A stretch of DNA of 64,000 bases from Emticicia aquatica. Lineage in GTDB: Bacteria; Bacteroidota; Bacteroidia; Cytophagales; Spirosomataceae. This document shows positions 16,868 to 26,294 of this stretch, piece by piece. The DNA lies in assembly GCF_923079645.1 (NCBI RefSeq), contig NZ_CAKLPY010000001.1:1446001-1510000 (forward strand). The letters are read 5' to 3'. How positions within the stretch are numbered: position 1 is the stretch's first letter; each line of letters starts with the position of its first letter. Both the position numbers and the translations under genes were made by a program. The notes beneath the pieces were generated by a model, which made no database searches, was not told the DNA's origin, and worked only from the letters and a program-made list of their open reading frames with translations.

Positions 16868-17278
16868 TTATAAGATTTGGTTAAATTCAATTCGTTCACC
16901 ATTCGGGCCAGAAATATTAAAATATTTACAGCCGTTTTTCCAAAAAGGCAAAAAAACAGGTTCTGGCTCTAAAATAATGAATCCTTCATTTTTGAGCGAA
17001 TCATAAACAAAATCAATGTCATCAACATCGAATGCAATGTGGTCAATTCGACCATCTTTTCGACTTTTTATTTCGGTCAAAAACAAATCAGGCATTTGAT
17101 AAATTTCAACGATAACTTCACCACTTTGCATCATAGCTACTTTTCCTTGTCCGCCGCCGTGTTCAAAAGTTGAACTCATTACATTTTCAAAGCCTAATTT
17201 TTGATAAAATACTTCTGAAATAGACAAATCAGCAACGGGGATTCCGATGTGTTGAATACGATTTATTTTGAAATTCAT
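16868..17278 (-). CDS. VOC (glyoxalase-like) family protein
   Basis: 136 residues from an ATG at 17278 that overlaps the GH32 stop codon as ATGA; a TTG at 17287 is also in frame but less likely. The fold is seen from IQHIGIPVADL, GQGKVAMMQSGEVIVEIYQ, DHIAFDVDDID and the C-terminal GPNGERIEFNQ. The positions expected for metal ligands (H in QHIGI, E in VEIYQ, H in DHIAF, E in IEFNQ) are all present. The substrate is unknown. Its coupling between a fructosidase and a fructokinase suggests a role in sugar handling rather than in antibiotic resistance. Confidence 0.87.
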   Translation of the reverse strand: MNFKINRIQHIGIPVADLSISEVFYQKLGFENVMSSTFEHGGGQGKVAMMQSGEVIVEIYQMPDLFLTEIKSRKDGRIDHIAFDVDDIDFVYDSLKNEGFIILEPEPVFLPFWKNGCKYFNISGPNGERIEFNQIL

Positions 17279-18810
17279 TTTTTCCAAATTGATTTTAATG
17301 GATAAATTTCTCCTTTAATAAGTTCCGCATTGCCACCTTTACTGTAAATGGATAATTGCGTATAATCTTCATTAGGAAAAAACAAATCAGTTAAAGCAAT
17401 TTTTCCTCCATTGACAAAAACTTCAATAGAAGAATTATCAACCAAAGCCTTGATTGTCAACTCTTTATCATCATTAAGTGGAGCTAAATGTTTTTTTGCA
17501 AATAGTTTAGAAAAATCCGATTTGCCAGCATTAGTTCGGTCAATAAATACTTGTTTTGTTGTTTTATCATATCCCAAAACAACTTTTTCATTCAAACTAT
17601 TTGATAAAATAAATCCAAATTCGTTAGCCGTTGAAGTTGTTAAATCAAATGATAAATTGATTTCTTTCAAGACTGACTTTTCACCAATTTTAGTATCATT
17701 ACTGATTGTTTGCTTTGAAATTTCAGTTTTACCTAAACGTAATTTTTCAATTTGAGTAACTGGCATTTGTGCCAAACGATAACCTTCAGAAGTTTTGATT
17801 AAAGAAAGTTTACGAGGAACAGTCATTGCACTTCTCCATGATGAAGTAGGAACTTTTGTTGCATAATCATCCCAATTTGACATCCAACCAATAAATATTT
17901 TTTCATTATTAGGAGCATTAAACCACGTTACTCCAGCATAATTATCTGCTCCATAATCTAACCAAAGTGTAGTTTCGGGAGGATTATCGTTAATAAATGT
18001 TTTTCCATGGAAAGTACCTACAAAATACTGCGTTCCAGAACCTCCATTTATTGCCCCACGTCCTATATTTTGAATCAGAACCCACTTTTCAACGCCATCT
18101 TCAGCTTTCAAAGAGATGATGTCAGGACATTCCCAGACACCGCCATGAGCACCATCTTTGTTACCAAATTCACCTGTTTTTTCCCAATCTTTCAAATTTG
18201 GAGAAGTAAAAATTTCAAGATGTTGTCCAACAGCCAAAGGCATAACCCAATGTTTTGTAGCCTCATGCCAAAAAACTTTAGGGTCTCTAAAATCGGCATC
18301 TCCTTTATTGGCTAAAACTGGATTTTTCTCATATTTTGTCCAAGTTCGACCTTTGTCTAAACTATAAGCAATTCCTTGTGACTCACGGTCATTTCGGCCT
18401 GCCTTTTCTTTAACCATATCGTGTAGAGTAAAAATAGCAACCAATGGTTTTTCTTTACCCGTTTGAAATCCTGTTGTATTATTCTCATCCACAACGATAC
18501 TTCCTGAAAAAATATAACCCAGTGAATCAGGATAAAGAGCAATAGGTAAATGTTCCCATGTTGTTAAATCCTTGCTAATGGCATGTCCCCAATGCATTGG
18601 CCCCCAAACAGTACTATCGGGGTAATGTTGATAAAAAAGGTGATATTCACCTTCATAATAAACAAGTCCATTTGGGTCATTCATCCAACCTTTTTCAGGT
18701 GAAAAGTGAAATTGTGGACGATGTTGTTCTTGATAGAAAGTATCAGTTTTGCTTTTTTGCTCACAGGCCAAGCAAAAGATTATCGCAAGCGATAAAAAGG
18801 TAAGTCTCAT
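17275..18810 (-). CDS. GH32 glycoside hydrolase lipoprotein (fructan/sucrose hydrolase)
   Basis: A 511-residue enzyme with a lipoprotein signal (LAC, Cys16). The GH32 triad is intact: nucleophile Asp45 in WMNDPNG, transition-state Asp176 in FRDPKVF, and acid/base Glu227 in WECPDI. A beta-sandwich domain follows the five-bladed propeller. The enzyme should release fructose from levan, inulin or sucrose at the cell surface or in the periplasm; the sequence does not separate exo- from endo-action. It heads an operon with the VOC and PfkB kinase genes. A promoter-like TATATTTG lies upstream on the minus strand. Confidence 0.94.
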   Translation of the reverse strand: MRLTFLSLAIIFCLACEQKSKTDTFYQEQHRPQFHFSPEKGWMNDPNGLVYYEGEYHLFYQHYPDSTVWGPMHWGHAISKDLTTWEHLPIALYPDSLGYIFSGSIVVDENNTTGFQTGKEKPLVAIFTLHDMVKEKAGRNDRESQGIAYSLDKGRTWTKYEKNPVLANKGDADFRDPKVFWHEATKHWVMPLAVGQHLEIFTSPNLKDWEKTGEFGNKDGAHGGVWECPDIISLKAEDGVEKWVLIQNIGRGAINGGSGTQYFVGTFHGKTFINDNPPETTLWLDYGADNYAGVTWFNAPNNEKIFIGWMSNWDDYATKVPTSSWRSAMTVPRKLSLIKTSEGYRLAQMPVTQIEKLRLGKTEISKQTISNDTKIGEKSVLKEINLSFDLTTSTANEFGFILSNSLNEKVVLGYDKTTKQVFIDRTNAGKSDFSKLFAKKHLAPLNDDKELTIKALVDNSSIEVFVNGGKIALTDLFFPNEDYTQLSIYSKGGNAELIKGEIYPLKSIWKK

Positions 18811-18848
18811 AGGTTAAGTATTATGTAAAACTTCGATTAAAAATTTTT

Positions 18849-18881
18849 CAAATATATAAAATTTAGATGGGTAATTTTCAA
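18849..18881 (-). promoter_or_regulatory. Promoter of the GH32 operon
   Basis: On the minus strand TATATTTG (18856-18849) fits the Bacteroidota -7 consensus, and a TTG (18881-18879) lies 22 bases upstream. This leaves a leader of roughly 30 bases before the ATG at 18810. Confidence 0.5.
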
Positions 18882-18944
18882 TTTCGGATTTAACTTTCAT
18901 GTCATAAGAAAGTTAAAAAGTTACAAAATTCACTTCTTTATAAA

Positions 18945-18980
18945 ATAAAACAGAGCTAAATCTTGTAAAGAAATAGCTCC
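18945..18980 (-). terminator. Terminator after the BNR protein gene
   Basis: GAGCTA and TAGCTC (18953-18958 and 18974-18979) pair. On the minus strand the stem runs into a TTTTATTTTAT tract, which closes the 19003-21954 gene. Confidence 0.55.
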
Positions 18981-19002
18981 GAATCGAGGTATTTTTTAAT
19001 AA

Positions 19003-21954
19003 TTATTTTTTCAACAAACCATCTAATTTTGCCAAAAGCTCCTTTGCAGATATTACTACTTGCGTTGTTGGCTTAGCATCTGCATCTTGCAAAATATTAT
19101 GAACTGCGGCCAAACCTGACTGAATTTTCTTTAAATCAGCTTCTTTCGCCTCAAATTGCTTCATTCCCTCTTCGGTCATTCTTATTCTTTGTCGAAGCTC
19201 TTTCATTTTTGACAATTCAGCTTGCACTTTTATTCGTCCTTCATAACAAGCCAACGATAAATCATGTTGAGTTTTCAAATCTGTAGCTGAAGTTTTCACT
19301 CTTGGGTCTATTTTAACATTAAAAGTTTGCGTAAAAGTTTGCCCATTAACCGTTAATTTGGCAGTATAATTTCCAGGCATCACCCATGGCGAAGTGGCAT
19401 CTGGAGCCGTATTTTGATAAACCGCTGAAATAGGATACGAAGGCGGCAAATTCAATGGAGCATAATGTAAATCCCACATAAAACGGTGAGAACCTGCATC
19501 AGCCGATAAGATTTGTTGCGGACGAATCCAATAAAGAGGGATATTCAAATCTGGTAACTCATAAGGTTTATCATCACTAGAAAATTTACGAACAGATTTT
19601 CCATTCAAATCAAAAAATTCTAATGTTACAGTTCCTTTTGCTTTGTCTTTTAAATAATAATTAATAATTGCTCCATCGGGCGGATTCTGACCCTGTGGCT
19701 CTTCTTGGGTAATTGGCGTGTCGGTATAGGTGCTCCAATGAACACGGTAGGTATTTTGTGGTTTGTATAAAATCGCATCATTTTTTGCTAAACTTGTTGT
19801 TATTTGACGCAATGGAGTAATATCATCTAAAATCCAAAAACTACGACCATGTGTACCAACCACAATATCATCATCTTTTATAACCAAATCTCTAATTGAA
19901 GTTGCTGGCATATTTTGACGAAGTGTTTGCCAATTTTCACCATCGTCGAACGATACATAAACTGCTCTTTCTGAGCCTGCAAAAAGTAATCCTTTTTTTA
20001 ATGGGTCTTCTTTTACTGTATTAATTGGGTCATTGGGTAAACCTTTAACAATTTCCTGCCATGTTTTTCCACCATCTTTAGTTCGGAAAATATGCGGTTT
20101 TTGGTCATCTAATCGAATCCGATTCACTGCAACATAAGCCACATTGACATCAAAATGCCCTGCATCAATTTGTGATACTTTCGACCAAGCTCCAAAATCA
20201 TTGGATTTTTGCCAGCTTTTTCCACCATCTTTTGTGATGTGTATCAGTCCATCATCAGTTCCAGCCCAAATAAGATTAATATCTTTCGGCGATGGAGCGA
20301 TGGCATAAATTACCCCTCGACGAGGCATTTTTTTCATACTTTCTTTACTATAAACACCGATACTTGCAGGTATTTCGTCGTAATTTTCACGTGTTAAATC
20401 TGGACTAATTACCTGCCATGAATCGCCGCCATTTTGCGTTTTAAATAGTACATTTCCTGCAAAATAGAGCGTTTTTTTATCAACTGGAGAAAACATTACT
20501 GGAGCTGTACGAACAAAACGATATTTACCCGAACGAACTGCTTCTGGGGCGATATTCTGCGTTTGTCCAGTTCGTTTATCATATTTCGTGATTTTTCCAC
20601 CATAAATAATATTTGGGTCAAGTGGGTCGGCCGCTACATATCCATACTCCTCTACTCCAACTGGATGCCAATCTCGGAAGGTAATTATACCGTCATTTCC
20701 TCTTGAAGTGATACCAACTGAACCACTTTCTTGCTGTCCGCCATAAACATTGTATGGAAAAGCATTATCTGTACTTACATGATAAAATTGTGCGGTAGGT
20801 TGATTATACCAAGAAGAAAAGGTTTTTCCGCCGTTAACTGTTATAATCGCACCTTGGTCGGCTGCCAAAAGCATGATTTCAGGATTATTTGGATTTATCC
20901 AAAGGCGATGATAATCATCTCCACCTGGAGCTCCACGAAAAGCAACCCAAGTTTTTCCACCATCTTCAGATTTCCAAGTATCCACATCTGCACTAAAAAC
21001 AATATCTGGATTGTTTGGATGAACTTTTACTTCAGCAAAATCACTGCCACGCCCCCAAATTCTTGGGTCTTGACTTGCTAAAGTCCAAGATTCTCCTGCA
21101 TCGTCTGAGCGAAAAACACCTCCCCCATTTTGACAATCGACTGTTGCATACATTCTATTTGGGTCGCTTGGTGCAATACAAAAGCCAATTCTTCCCAAAC
21201 CTTGTTCGTAAGTTGGTAAACCTTTAGTTAATTTTTTCCAAGTTGTACCTCCATCAGTTGATTTATACAAACCGCTTTCAGGCCCATCCCAAGCCCCATT
21301 TTCCCACGGCCCTTGACGAGCAGCCCAAAGGTCAGCATACACAATATTCGGATTTTTTGGGTCAATCGTAACCTGAATAGCTCCCGTATTTTCATCTTTG
21401 TATAAAACTCTTTCCCAAGATTTACCACCATTGGTAGTTCGATAAACGCCCCTTTCACTATTTGGACCATAAGGATGCCCTAAAACTGCCGCAAAAACTC
21501 TATTTTCATTCGTTGGATCAATAGCCAATCCACCAATTTGCTGACCATCATTCAAACCTGTATTTATCCAAGTTTTACCTTCATCAGTTGATTTATAAAT
21601 CCCATCACCTACTGATAAATCTGGTCGTTGAATTCCTTCTCCTGAAGCAACATAAATCACATTCGGGTTTGAGGGAGCAACCGCAACATCACCAACTGAA
21701 CCTGTGGGTTGATCGTCAAAAATTGGAAACCATGTATGTCCAAAATCAGTCGTTTTCCAAACACCACCATTATTGACTCCGATATAAAAAACATTGGGTT
21801 TCTGTGGAACACCAACCGCACCAACGGTTCGACCACCTCGATGTGGGCCAATCATTCGCCATTTCATACTGTTGTATAATTTGGGGTCGAAATTTTGAGC
21901 TGAAGCATAAACTGTTAATAATGAACAGATTACTGTGAAAATTTTTAATTTCAT
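19003..21954 (-). CDS. Exported BNR/sortilin-type beta-propeller protein
   Basis: A 983-residue protein with a Sec signal peptide (cleavage near ASAQN). Many Asp-box repeats S/T-x-D-x-G-x-T-W are spread over residues 40-680 (TTDFGHTW, STDEGKTW, TNGGKSW, STDGGTTW, SDDAGESW, SEDGGKTW), as in VPS10/sortilin and xyloglucanase-like propellers. The last 300 residues are beta-rich and then helical, including the end region KMKELRQRIRMTEEG. No glycosidase acid or base can be assigned from sequence. Such proteins are abundant in Bacteroidota and are usually annotated only as WD40/YVTN/BNR-like. It is a single gene, with a leader of about 100 bases and its own terminator. Confidence 0.85.
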   Translation of the reverse strand: MKLKIFTVICSLLTVYASAQNFDPKLYNSMKWRMIGPHRGGRTVGAVGVPQKPNVFYIGVNNGGVWKTTDFGHTWFPIFDDQPTGSVGDVAVAPSNPNVIYVASGEGIQRPDLSVGDGIYKSTDEGKTWINTGLNDGQQIGGLAIDPTNENRVFAAVLGHPYGPNSERGVYRTTNGGKSWERVLYKDENTGAIQVTIDPKNPNIVYADLWAARQGPWENGAWDGPESGLYKSTDGGTTWKKLTKGLPTYEQGLGRIGFCIAPSDPNRMYATVDCQNGGGVFRSDDAGESWTLASQDPRIWGRGSDFAEVKVHPNNPDIVFSADVDTWKSEDGGKTWVAFRGAPGGDDYHRLWINPNNPEIMLLAADQGAIITVNGGKTFSSWYNQPTAQFYHVSTDNAFPYNVYGGQQESGSVGITSRGNDGIITFRDWHPVGVEEYGYVAADPLDPNIIYGGKITKYDKRTGQTQNIAPEAVRSGKYRFVRTAPVMFSPVDKKTLYFAGNVLFKTQNGGDSWQVISPDLTRENYDEIPASIGVYSKESMKKMPRRGVIYAIAPSPKDINLIWAGTDDGLIHITKDGGKSWQKSNDFGAWSKVSQIDAGHFDVNVAYVAVNRIRLDDQKPHIFRTKDGGKTWQEIVKGLPNDPINTVKEDPLKKGLLFAGSERAVYVSFDDGENWQTLRQNMPATSIRDLVIKDDDIVVGTHGRSFWILDDITPLRQITTSLAKNDAILYKPQNTYRVHWSTYTDTPITQEEPQGQNPPDGAIINYYLKDKAKGTVTLEFFDLNGKSVRKFSSDDKPYELPDLNIPLYWIRPQQILSADAGSHRFMWDLHYAPLNLPPSYPISAVYQNTAPDATSPWVMPGNYTAKLTVNGQTFTQTFNVKIDPRVKTSATDLKTQHDLSLACYEGRIKVQAELSKMKELRQRIRMTEEGMKQFEAKEADLKKIQSGLAAVHNILQDADAKPTTQVVISAKELLAKLDGLLKK

Positions 21955-22037
21955 TTTTTATTTTTTAGGGGTTTGATGAAGATTATTTTCAACTTTCAAT
22001 TTAAACATATTTTTTCAATTGACACTTTTTTTATGCA

Positions 22038-22066
22038 ACAAAAAAGCCAAACAACTGTCTGGCTTT
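22038..22066 (-). terminator. Terminator after the sugar isomerase-like gene
   Basis: AAAGCCA (22043-22049) and TGGCTTT (22060-22066) pair, and the stem reads into a T run on the minus strand. It lies just after the stop at 22074. Confidence 0.75.
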
Positions 22067-22073
22067 CAATAGT

Positions 22074-22937
22074 TTATTTTAGTTTTTTCAAGTAGTCAAT
22101 ACTCAATGGAACATTTTCTAGTTCGTGTTCACTTTCGTCTTCGATGAAATAATGCTTGATACCGATTTTCTTTGAAAGCTTAAAAATGTTTTTCCAATCA
22201 GCTTGACCTGTTCCCAAAACAACATCGTTTTCGGCGGGTGTATTTCCTGAAAAATCACCAACGATACCTTTTTTCAAATCTTTCACGTGCATCAATTTCC
22301 AACGATTGCCATATTTTTTGAGTAACTCAACTGGATTTCCACCTCCATGTAAAATCCATAAAACGTCCATTTCAAAGGAAACATAAGCAGGATTTGTATT
22401 TTTGATGATATAATCTAACAAAGTTCCATTTTCATAAGTACGAAATTCGTACCCATGCGGATGATAACAGAAAGTTAGACCATTCTCTTTCAAAAATTTT
22501 CCTGCATTATTAAAGACTTCAACAGCTTTTTGAGCATCTTCTATCGTAAAATTATTGCCTTTGTGAGGTATCCAAGCACACATTACGTATTTAGCTCCAA
22601 AAATCTTTGCCTTATTTACAATATCTTGCGACATTTTTTCCAATTGGTCATAGCCTGCTCCAGTCGATGGAATTGCAATACCACGTGCATCACAAAGTTT
22701 TTTATATGCTTCATCAGTCACTCCTTTTGCCCCACTTGTTTCGATTTCAGTAATTCCCATTTTCTGAATAATATCCAAAGTTCCTTCAACATTTTTAGGA
22801 AAATGATTGCGGAAAGTATATGCTTGCACTCCAAACGGATATGTATAAAGATTTTTGCTGCTTGGTTGAGCGAAAACATCTTGTATAAAAGCGAGCATTA
22901 TGATAGATAAAATTAAGCTTAACGTTTGTTTTTTCAT
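22074..22937 (-). CDS. Exported sugar phosphate isomerase/epimerase-like TIM-barrel protein
   Basis: A 287-residue protein with a Sec signal peptide (cleavage near VFAQP). It has the AP-endonuclease-2/xylose-isomerase-like TIM-barrel pattern: YTFRNHFPKN, IETSGAKG, FCYHPHGYEF, FEMDVLWILHGGG, KLMHVKDLKKG and a C-terminal FIEDESE. The ordered Glu/Asp/His residues are the usual metal ligands. An exported barrel of this type cannot act on cytoplasmic sugar phosphates. Relatives in Bacteroidota occur in keto-glycoside and inositol-type pathways. It is the last gene of the GMC/cupin group on this strand. Confidence 0.85.
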   Translation of the reverse strand: MKKQTLSLILSIIMLAFIQDVFAQPSSKNLYTYPFGVQAYTFRNHFPKNVEGTLDIIQKMGITEIETSGAKGVTDEAYKKLCDARGIAIPSTGAGYDQLEKMSQDIVNKAKIFGAKYVMCAWIPHKGNNFTIEDAQKAVEVFNNAGKFLKENGLTFCYHPHGYEFRTYENGTLLDYIIKNTNPAYVSFEMDVLWILHGGGNPVELLKKYGNRWKLMHVKDLKKGIVGDFSGNTPAENDVVLGTGQADWKNIFKLSKKIGIKHYFIEDESEHELENVPLSIDYLKKLK

Positions 22938-23001
22938 TTTTATATTGATTTGAGGTTGAAATTGTACATTTATAAAATTAACTTTCTGTATATGTAATGT
23001 A

Positions 23002-24711
23002 TTAAAGATTTCTTTTTTTCAATTCCTTTACGGCAAAATCGGCTGCTCGTGCGGCAAACGCCATGTAAGTCAATGATGGATTTTGTGTGCCAGTTGAAGT
23101 CATGCATGCACCGTCTGTTACAAAAACATTCTTACAAGCATGCAATTGATTCCATTCGTTTAGCATTGACGTTTTCGGGTCTTTACCCATTCTAACACCA
23201 CCCATTTCATGAATATCAGCACCTGGATTTGAGTGAGAATCTCCTCCTCTAATATTTTTAAAACCTGCTAAAGTAAACATTTCTGTCATTTCTTTGATGT
23301 AATCAAGCACCATTTTATCATCATTTTCAGTCCAATCTACTGAAGTAATTAATTGTGGAATGCCATATTTATCTTTTAAATCAGCATGAAGTCGAACATG
23401 GTTTTTTTCAATCGGAACGGTTTCTCCCATCATCCAAGTGCTAATGTACCAATTCCCAAGTTTTGGATTGAGCAAGTTTGCTTTTAATTCTTCACCAACA
23501 CCATCACGGTTTTGAACCAAACCTCGACCACTTCCAACACCGACGGCATAACCTCTTAAATAATCTTTTTCTTGATTATATAAATTTTGAAAACGTGGTA
23601 AATAGCTATTACTTGGATTTTTGCCATCAGTCTTTTTATCTAAAAAACCTTCTACATCAGCACTTAATTTTCCTCGATAATTATGCCAAGCAACGTACTT
23701 TCCTAATGTACCACTGTCATTTCCGATACCATTTGGAAAGCGATTTGAAATCGAATTCAACAAAATTAAATTAGAATTAAGTGCAGAAGCATTTACAAAA
23801 ATCACTTTTGCATAATATTCTATTACCTCTTTTGAGATTGCATCAACAATTCGGACACCAGTGGCTTTATTTTTCTTTTCATCGAAAATTACAGAATGAA
23901 CAACCGAATTTGGGCGAAGTGTCATTTTACCAGTTTTCATCGCCCATGGTAAAGTAGAAGTATTGCTACTAAAATACCCGCCATAAGGGCAACCTCTATT
24001 ACATAAATTACGATTCTGACAAGTTGCCCGTCCTTGGTCGAAATGAATTTGTTTTGCTTCAGTAATATGAGCACACCTTCCATGAATCAGTGAGCGGTTT
24101 TTATATTTTTTTTGCAAAACATTTTTAAAATAGTCTTCCACACAACTCATCTCAAAAGGAGGCAAAAATTCTCCATCGGGAAGTTGCGGTAAATTATCTT
24201 TATTACCCGAAATTCCTGAAAATTTTTCAACATGACTATACCAAGGAGCTAAATCTGCATAACGAATCGGCCAATCAACTGCAAAACCATCTCGTTTTGG
24301 GCCTTCAAAATCTAAATCTGACCAACGTTGCGTTTGTCTTGCCCATAAAAGTGATTTACCGCCAACATGATAGCCACGAGTCCATTGAAATGGTTTTTCT
24401 TCAACAAAAGGTTGTTCATCAGGTTTCAATGCCCAATGTAAAGTTTCTTCACGCATGAAACTAGCACGCCCTTTTGGATATTGATTTCTAATATCAAAAG
24501 GTACTTGTCCACGATGCTCAAATTCCCATGGATTTTTCATCATTGTTGGGTAATCTGTAACGTGTTTTACATCTCGCCCACGCTCCAAAACCATAGTTTT
24601 TAGCCCTTTTTCACACAATTCTTTGGCAGCCCAACCACCACTGATTCCAGACCCAATTACAATGGCATCAAAAGTTCTGGATTTGACCGAATCTATATTT
24701 AAGAAACTCAT
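23002..24711 (-). CDS. GMC-type FAD oxidoreductase (large subunit, glycoside/gluconate dehydrogenase-like)
   Basis: A 569-residue flavoprotein. The Rossmann dinucleotide motif is GSGISGG in the N-terminal VIGSGISGGWAAKEL, followed by LERG for FAD ribose. The C-terminal GMC block contains MGGVRMGKDP and the final NPSLTYMAFAARAADF helix. A Cys cluster (NLCNRGCPYGGY) is typical of the gluconate-2-dehydrogenase/LacA-like branch. It has no signal peptide; its partner, encoded just upstream, carries one, so the two are probably exported together as a folded complex, as in known members. Likely substrates are the C2 or C3 hydroxyl of sugars or glycosides (inference). Confidence 0.9.
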   Translation of the reverse strand: MSFLNIDSVKSRTFDAIVIGSGISGGWAAKELCEKGLKTMVLERGRDVKHVTDYPTMMKNPWEFEHRGQVPFDIRNQYPKGRASFMREETLHWALKPDEQPFVEEKPFQWTRGYHVGGKSLLWARQTQRWSDLDFEGPKRDGFAVDWPIRYADLAPWYSHVEKFSGISGNKDNLPQLPDGEFLPPFEMSCVEDYFKNVLQKKYKNRSLIHGRCAHITEAKQIHFDQGRATCQNRNLCNRGCPYGGYFSSNTSTLPWAMKTGKMTLRPNSVVHSVIFDEKKNKATGVRIVDAISKEVIEYYAKVIFVNASALNSNLILLNSISNRFPNGIGNDSGTLGKYVAWHNYRGKLSADVEGFLDKKTDGKNPSNSYLPRFQNLYNQEKDYLRGYAVGVGSGRGLVQNRDGVGEELKANLLNPKLGNWYISTWMMGETVPIEKNHVRLHADLKDKYGIPQLITSVDWTENDDKMVLDYIKEMTEMFTLAGFKNIRGGDSHSNPGADIHEMGGVRMGKDPKTSMLNEWNQLHACKNVFVTDGACMTSTGTQNPSLTYMAFAARAADFAVKELKKRNL

Positions 24712-24798
24712 TTGTAGAAAATTTGTAAGGTTGAATTTGATTGAAACTTATTCAGCAATAAATACTAAATCTTCATTTCTCAAAACTTTATATTCGGT

Positions 24799-25314
24799 TT
24801 ATACATTTACACAACCATAATAATGACCTGGAGCCATTACATAATTATAATGTTTTGTTAAAACATACTCGGAAGTTGTGTAAGCCAAAACAGTGAGGGA
24901 CTTTAAAAGCGTAAAAAAATCTTTTTGTTGGGAATCGTTTGAAGTAGAAAGCTTGATTAACAAATCATTTCGTTGAGTTTTATCGCACAAAATAAGGTCT
25001 TTTCTATAAGTTTCGTTGGCGAGTTTTGCAGCATTTTCTAAACCTGTAATAAAGTTATTTTGCTCCGATTTTTCATAACAATCAGTAATCATTTTGTCGA
25101 CAAAAATCGAAATTTCTAAATCTTTTGCTCCAAGAATCGAAGAACTTGGAATCAAGGAATCAACCAAAATCTCAAGCGTTTGAACTTGATTGGCATTAAA
25201 AACCGAATTAGTTATTTGAAGCGAATGACTATTCCAGCTATTTCCCCACGCAGGCAATGTAATTATCCCAGCCGCAGCAAACAGCACATTTTTGATTGCG
25301 GTTCTACGTTCCAT
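24799..25314 (-). CDS. Gluconate 2-dehydrogenase subunit 3-family protein
   Basis: A 171-residue protein. The N-terminus MERRTAIKNVLFAAAGI looks like a Tat-type signal with a twin arginine. The mature part has the family hallmark of an early ETL-x-x-L-V/A-D-x-L-I-P segment (TLEILVDSLIPSS) and helices around FITGLENAAKLANETY. In characterised systems the small subunit is needed for export and activity of the GMC subunit, and electrons pass on to a cytochrome. No cytochrome gene is next to it here, so the electron acceptor must be encoded elsewhere. It precedes the GMC gene in the same transcript. Confidence 0.87.
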   Translation of the reverse strand: MERRTAIKNVLFAAAGIITLPAWGNSWNSHSLQITNSVFNANQVQTLEILVDSLIPSSSILGAKDLEISIFVDKMITDCYEKSEQNNFITGLENAAKLANETYRKDLILCDKTQRNDLLIKLSTSNDSQQKDFFTLLKSLTVLAYTTSEYVLTKHYNYVMAPGHYYGCVNV

Positions 25315-25446
25315 TTTTAAAAGTTAGGTTGAATAATAAATAGAAGTTAAATCTAATTAAAGATTTGATAATAAAGAAGTTATCTTCGACCAACGATTAA
25401 ATTAATGCGACGTAAAAGGGCTTAGTTTTTTGATATTAAATATTAC

Positions 25447-26235
25447 TTATTCAAACTGAAAGGCAAAATAAGTACAAGTGCCTTTACCAACATTTTTGAT
25501 TCCATGTAAATCGTTTGATTGTAAAAAAATCACATCTCCAACTTTAGCATTGTGCCATTTTTCATTGATTGTTTCTTGCACTTTGCTATCTTTTTCAGTC
25601 GACTTGCTATTAATTAGCAAAATAATCTCGGCGGCATTGTGCGTATGTGCAGCGTGGCTCATCAAGCCTTCATTCAAAGTTGTTGTATGCATTTCAAACC
25701 GTTTACTCATACTAGTTGGGCGATTAAAAAAATCTTTTCGACCGCCTTTATCATGTGCTTTAAATGCCACTTCATCCCAGTTAAGCATCAATGAACCACC
25801 TGCATTTTTACCTCTTTCAATGTTGACTGGTTCGTTAGAATTATATTGAAAAACATAATACGTTGTTATCGAATCTGTTGTATTTTCGGTTGCACGCACA
25901 TCTCCCGACATAATTAATGCAATTCCACCTGCCTTCAATTTCTTTGTTTTTCCTTCAATCGTTACTGTTAACTCACCTTCTTTTACAATAATTAACTCCT
26001 CATTTTCTTGCGTATAAGCTTCTTTTCTCATCCGACTTTTGGGCAAAAGTGTACTGGCATGAATCTTACAAAGTTTAAAATGAGGAGTTGTTCCATCTAA
26101 AATTGGTCGTGCTTCGCCTTGAGGTCTTTTAATAACCGCCAATTCATCCCATTGATAAACTTTAGATTCGAGCATTTTCCCTTGTGAAAAAGCTATAGAT
26201 TGAATCAAAATGAAAAAAGGTAATAGTTTTAGCAT
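25447..26235 (-). CDS. Exported two-domain cupin protein
   Basis: 262 residues from an ATG at 26235. A TTG at 26259 is in frame, but that would place the start inside a 14-base tandem repeat and spoil the signal peptide. The signal peptide is MLKLLPFFILIQSIAFSQ. Two cupin units follow: ENEELIIVKEGELTVTIEG with GDVRATENT, and HTHNAAEIILLINSK with LQSNDLHGIKNVG. The His/Glu pattern suits a metal-binding site in the second unit. The substrate is unknown. It lies between the Dabb and GDH-subunit-3 genes, so it probably belongs to the same sugar-derivative pathway. Confidence 0.84.
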   Translation of the reverse strand: MLKLLPFFILIQSIAFSQGKMLESKVYQWDELAVIKRPQGEARPILDGTTPHFKLCKIHASTLLPKSRMRKEAYTQENEELIIVKEGELTVTIEGKTKKLKAGGIALIMSGDVRATENTTDSITTYYVFQYNSNEPVNIERGKNAGGSLMLNWDEVAFKAHDKGGRKDFFNRPTSMSKRFEMHTTTLNEGLMSHAAHTHNAAEIILLINSKSTEKDSKVQETINEKWHNAKVGDVIFLQSNDLHGIKNVGKGTCTYFAFQFE

Positions 26236-26253
26236 TGTTTTAAGGATTAAATT

Positions 26254-26289
26254 TCTCAAAAACGAAGTCTCAAAAACGAAGTCTCAAAA
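26254..26289. repeat. 14-base tandem repeat
   Basis: TCTCAAAAACGAAG occurs twice in a row, followed by a partial third copy (TCTCAAAA). It sits between the cupin start and the end of the Dabb gene. Confidence 0.8.
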
Positions 26290-26294
26290 ATTGA

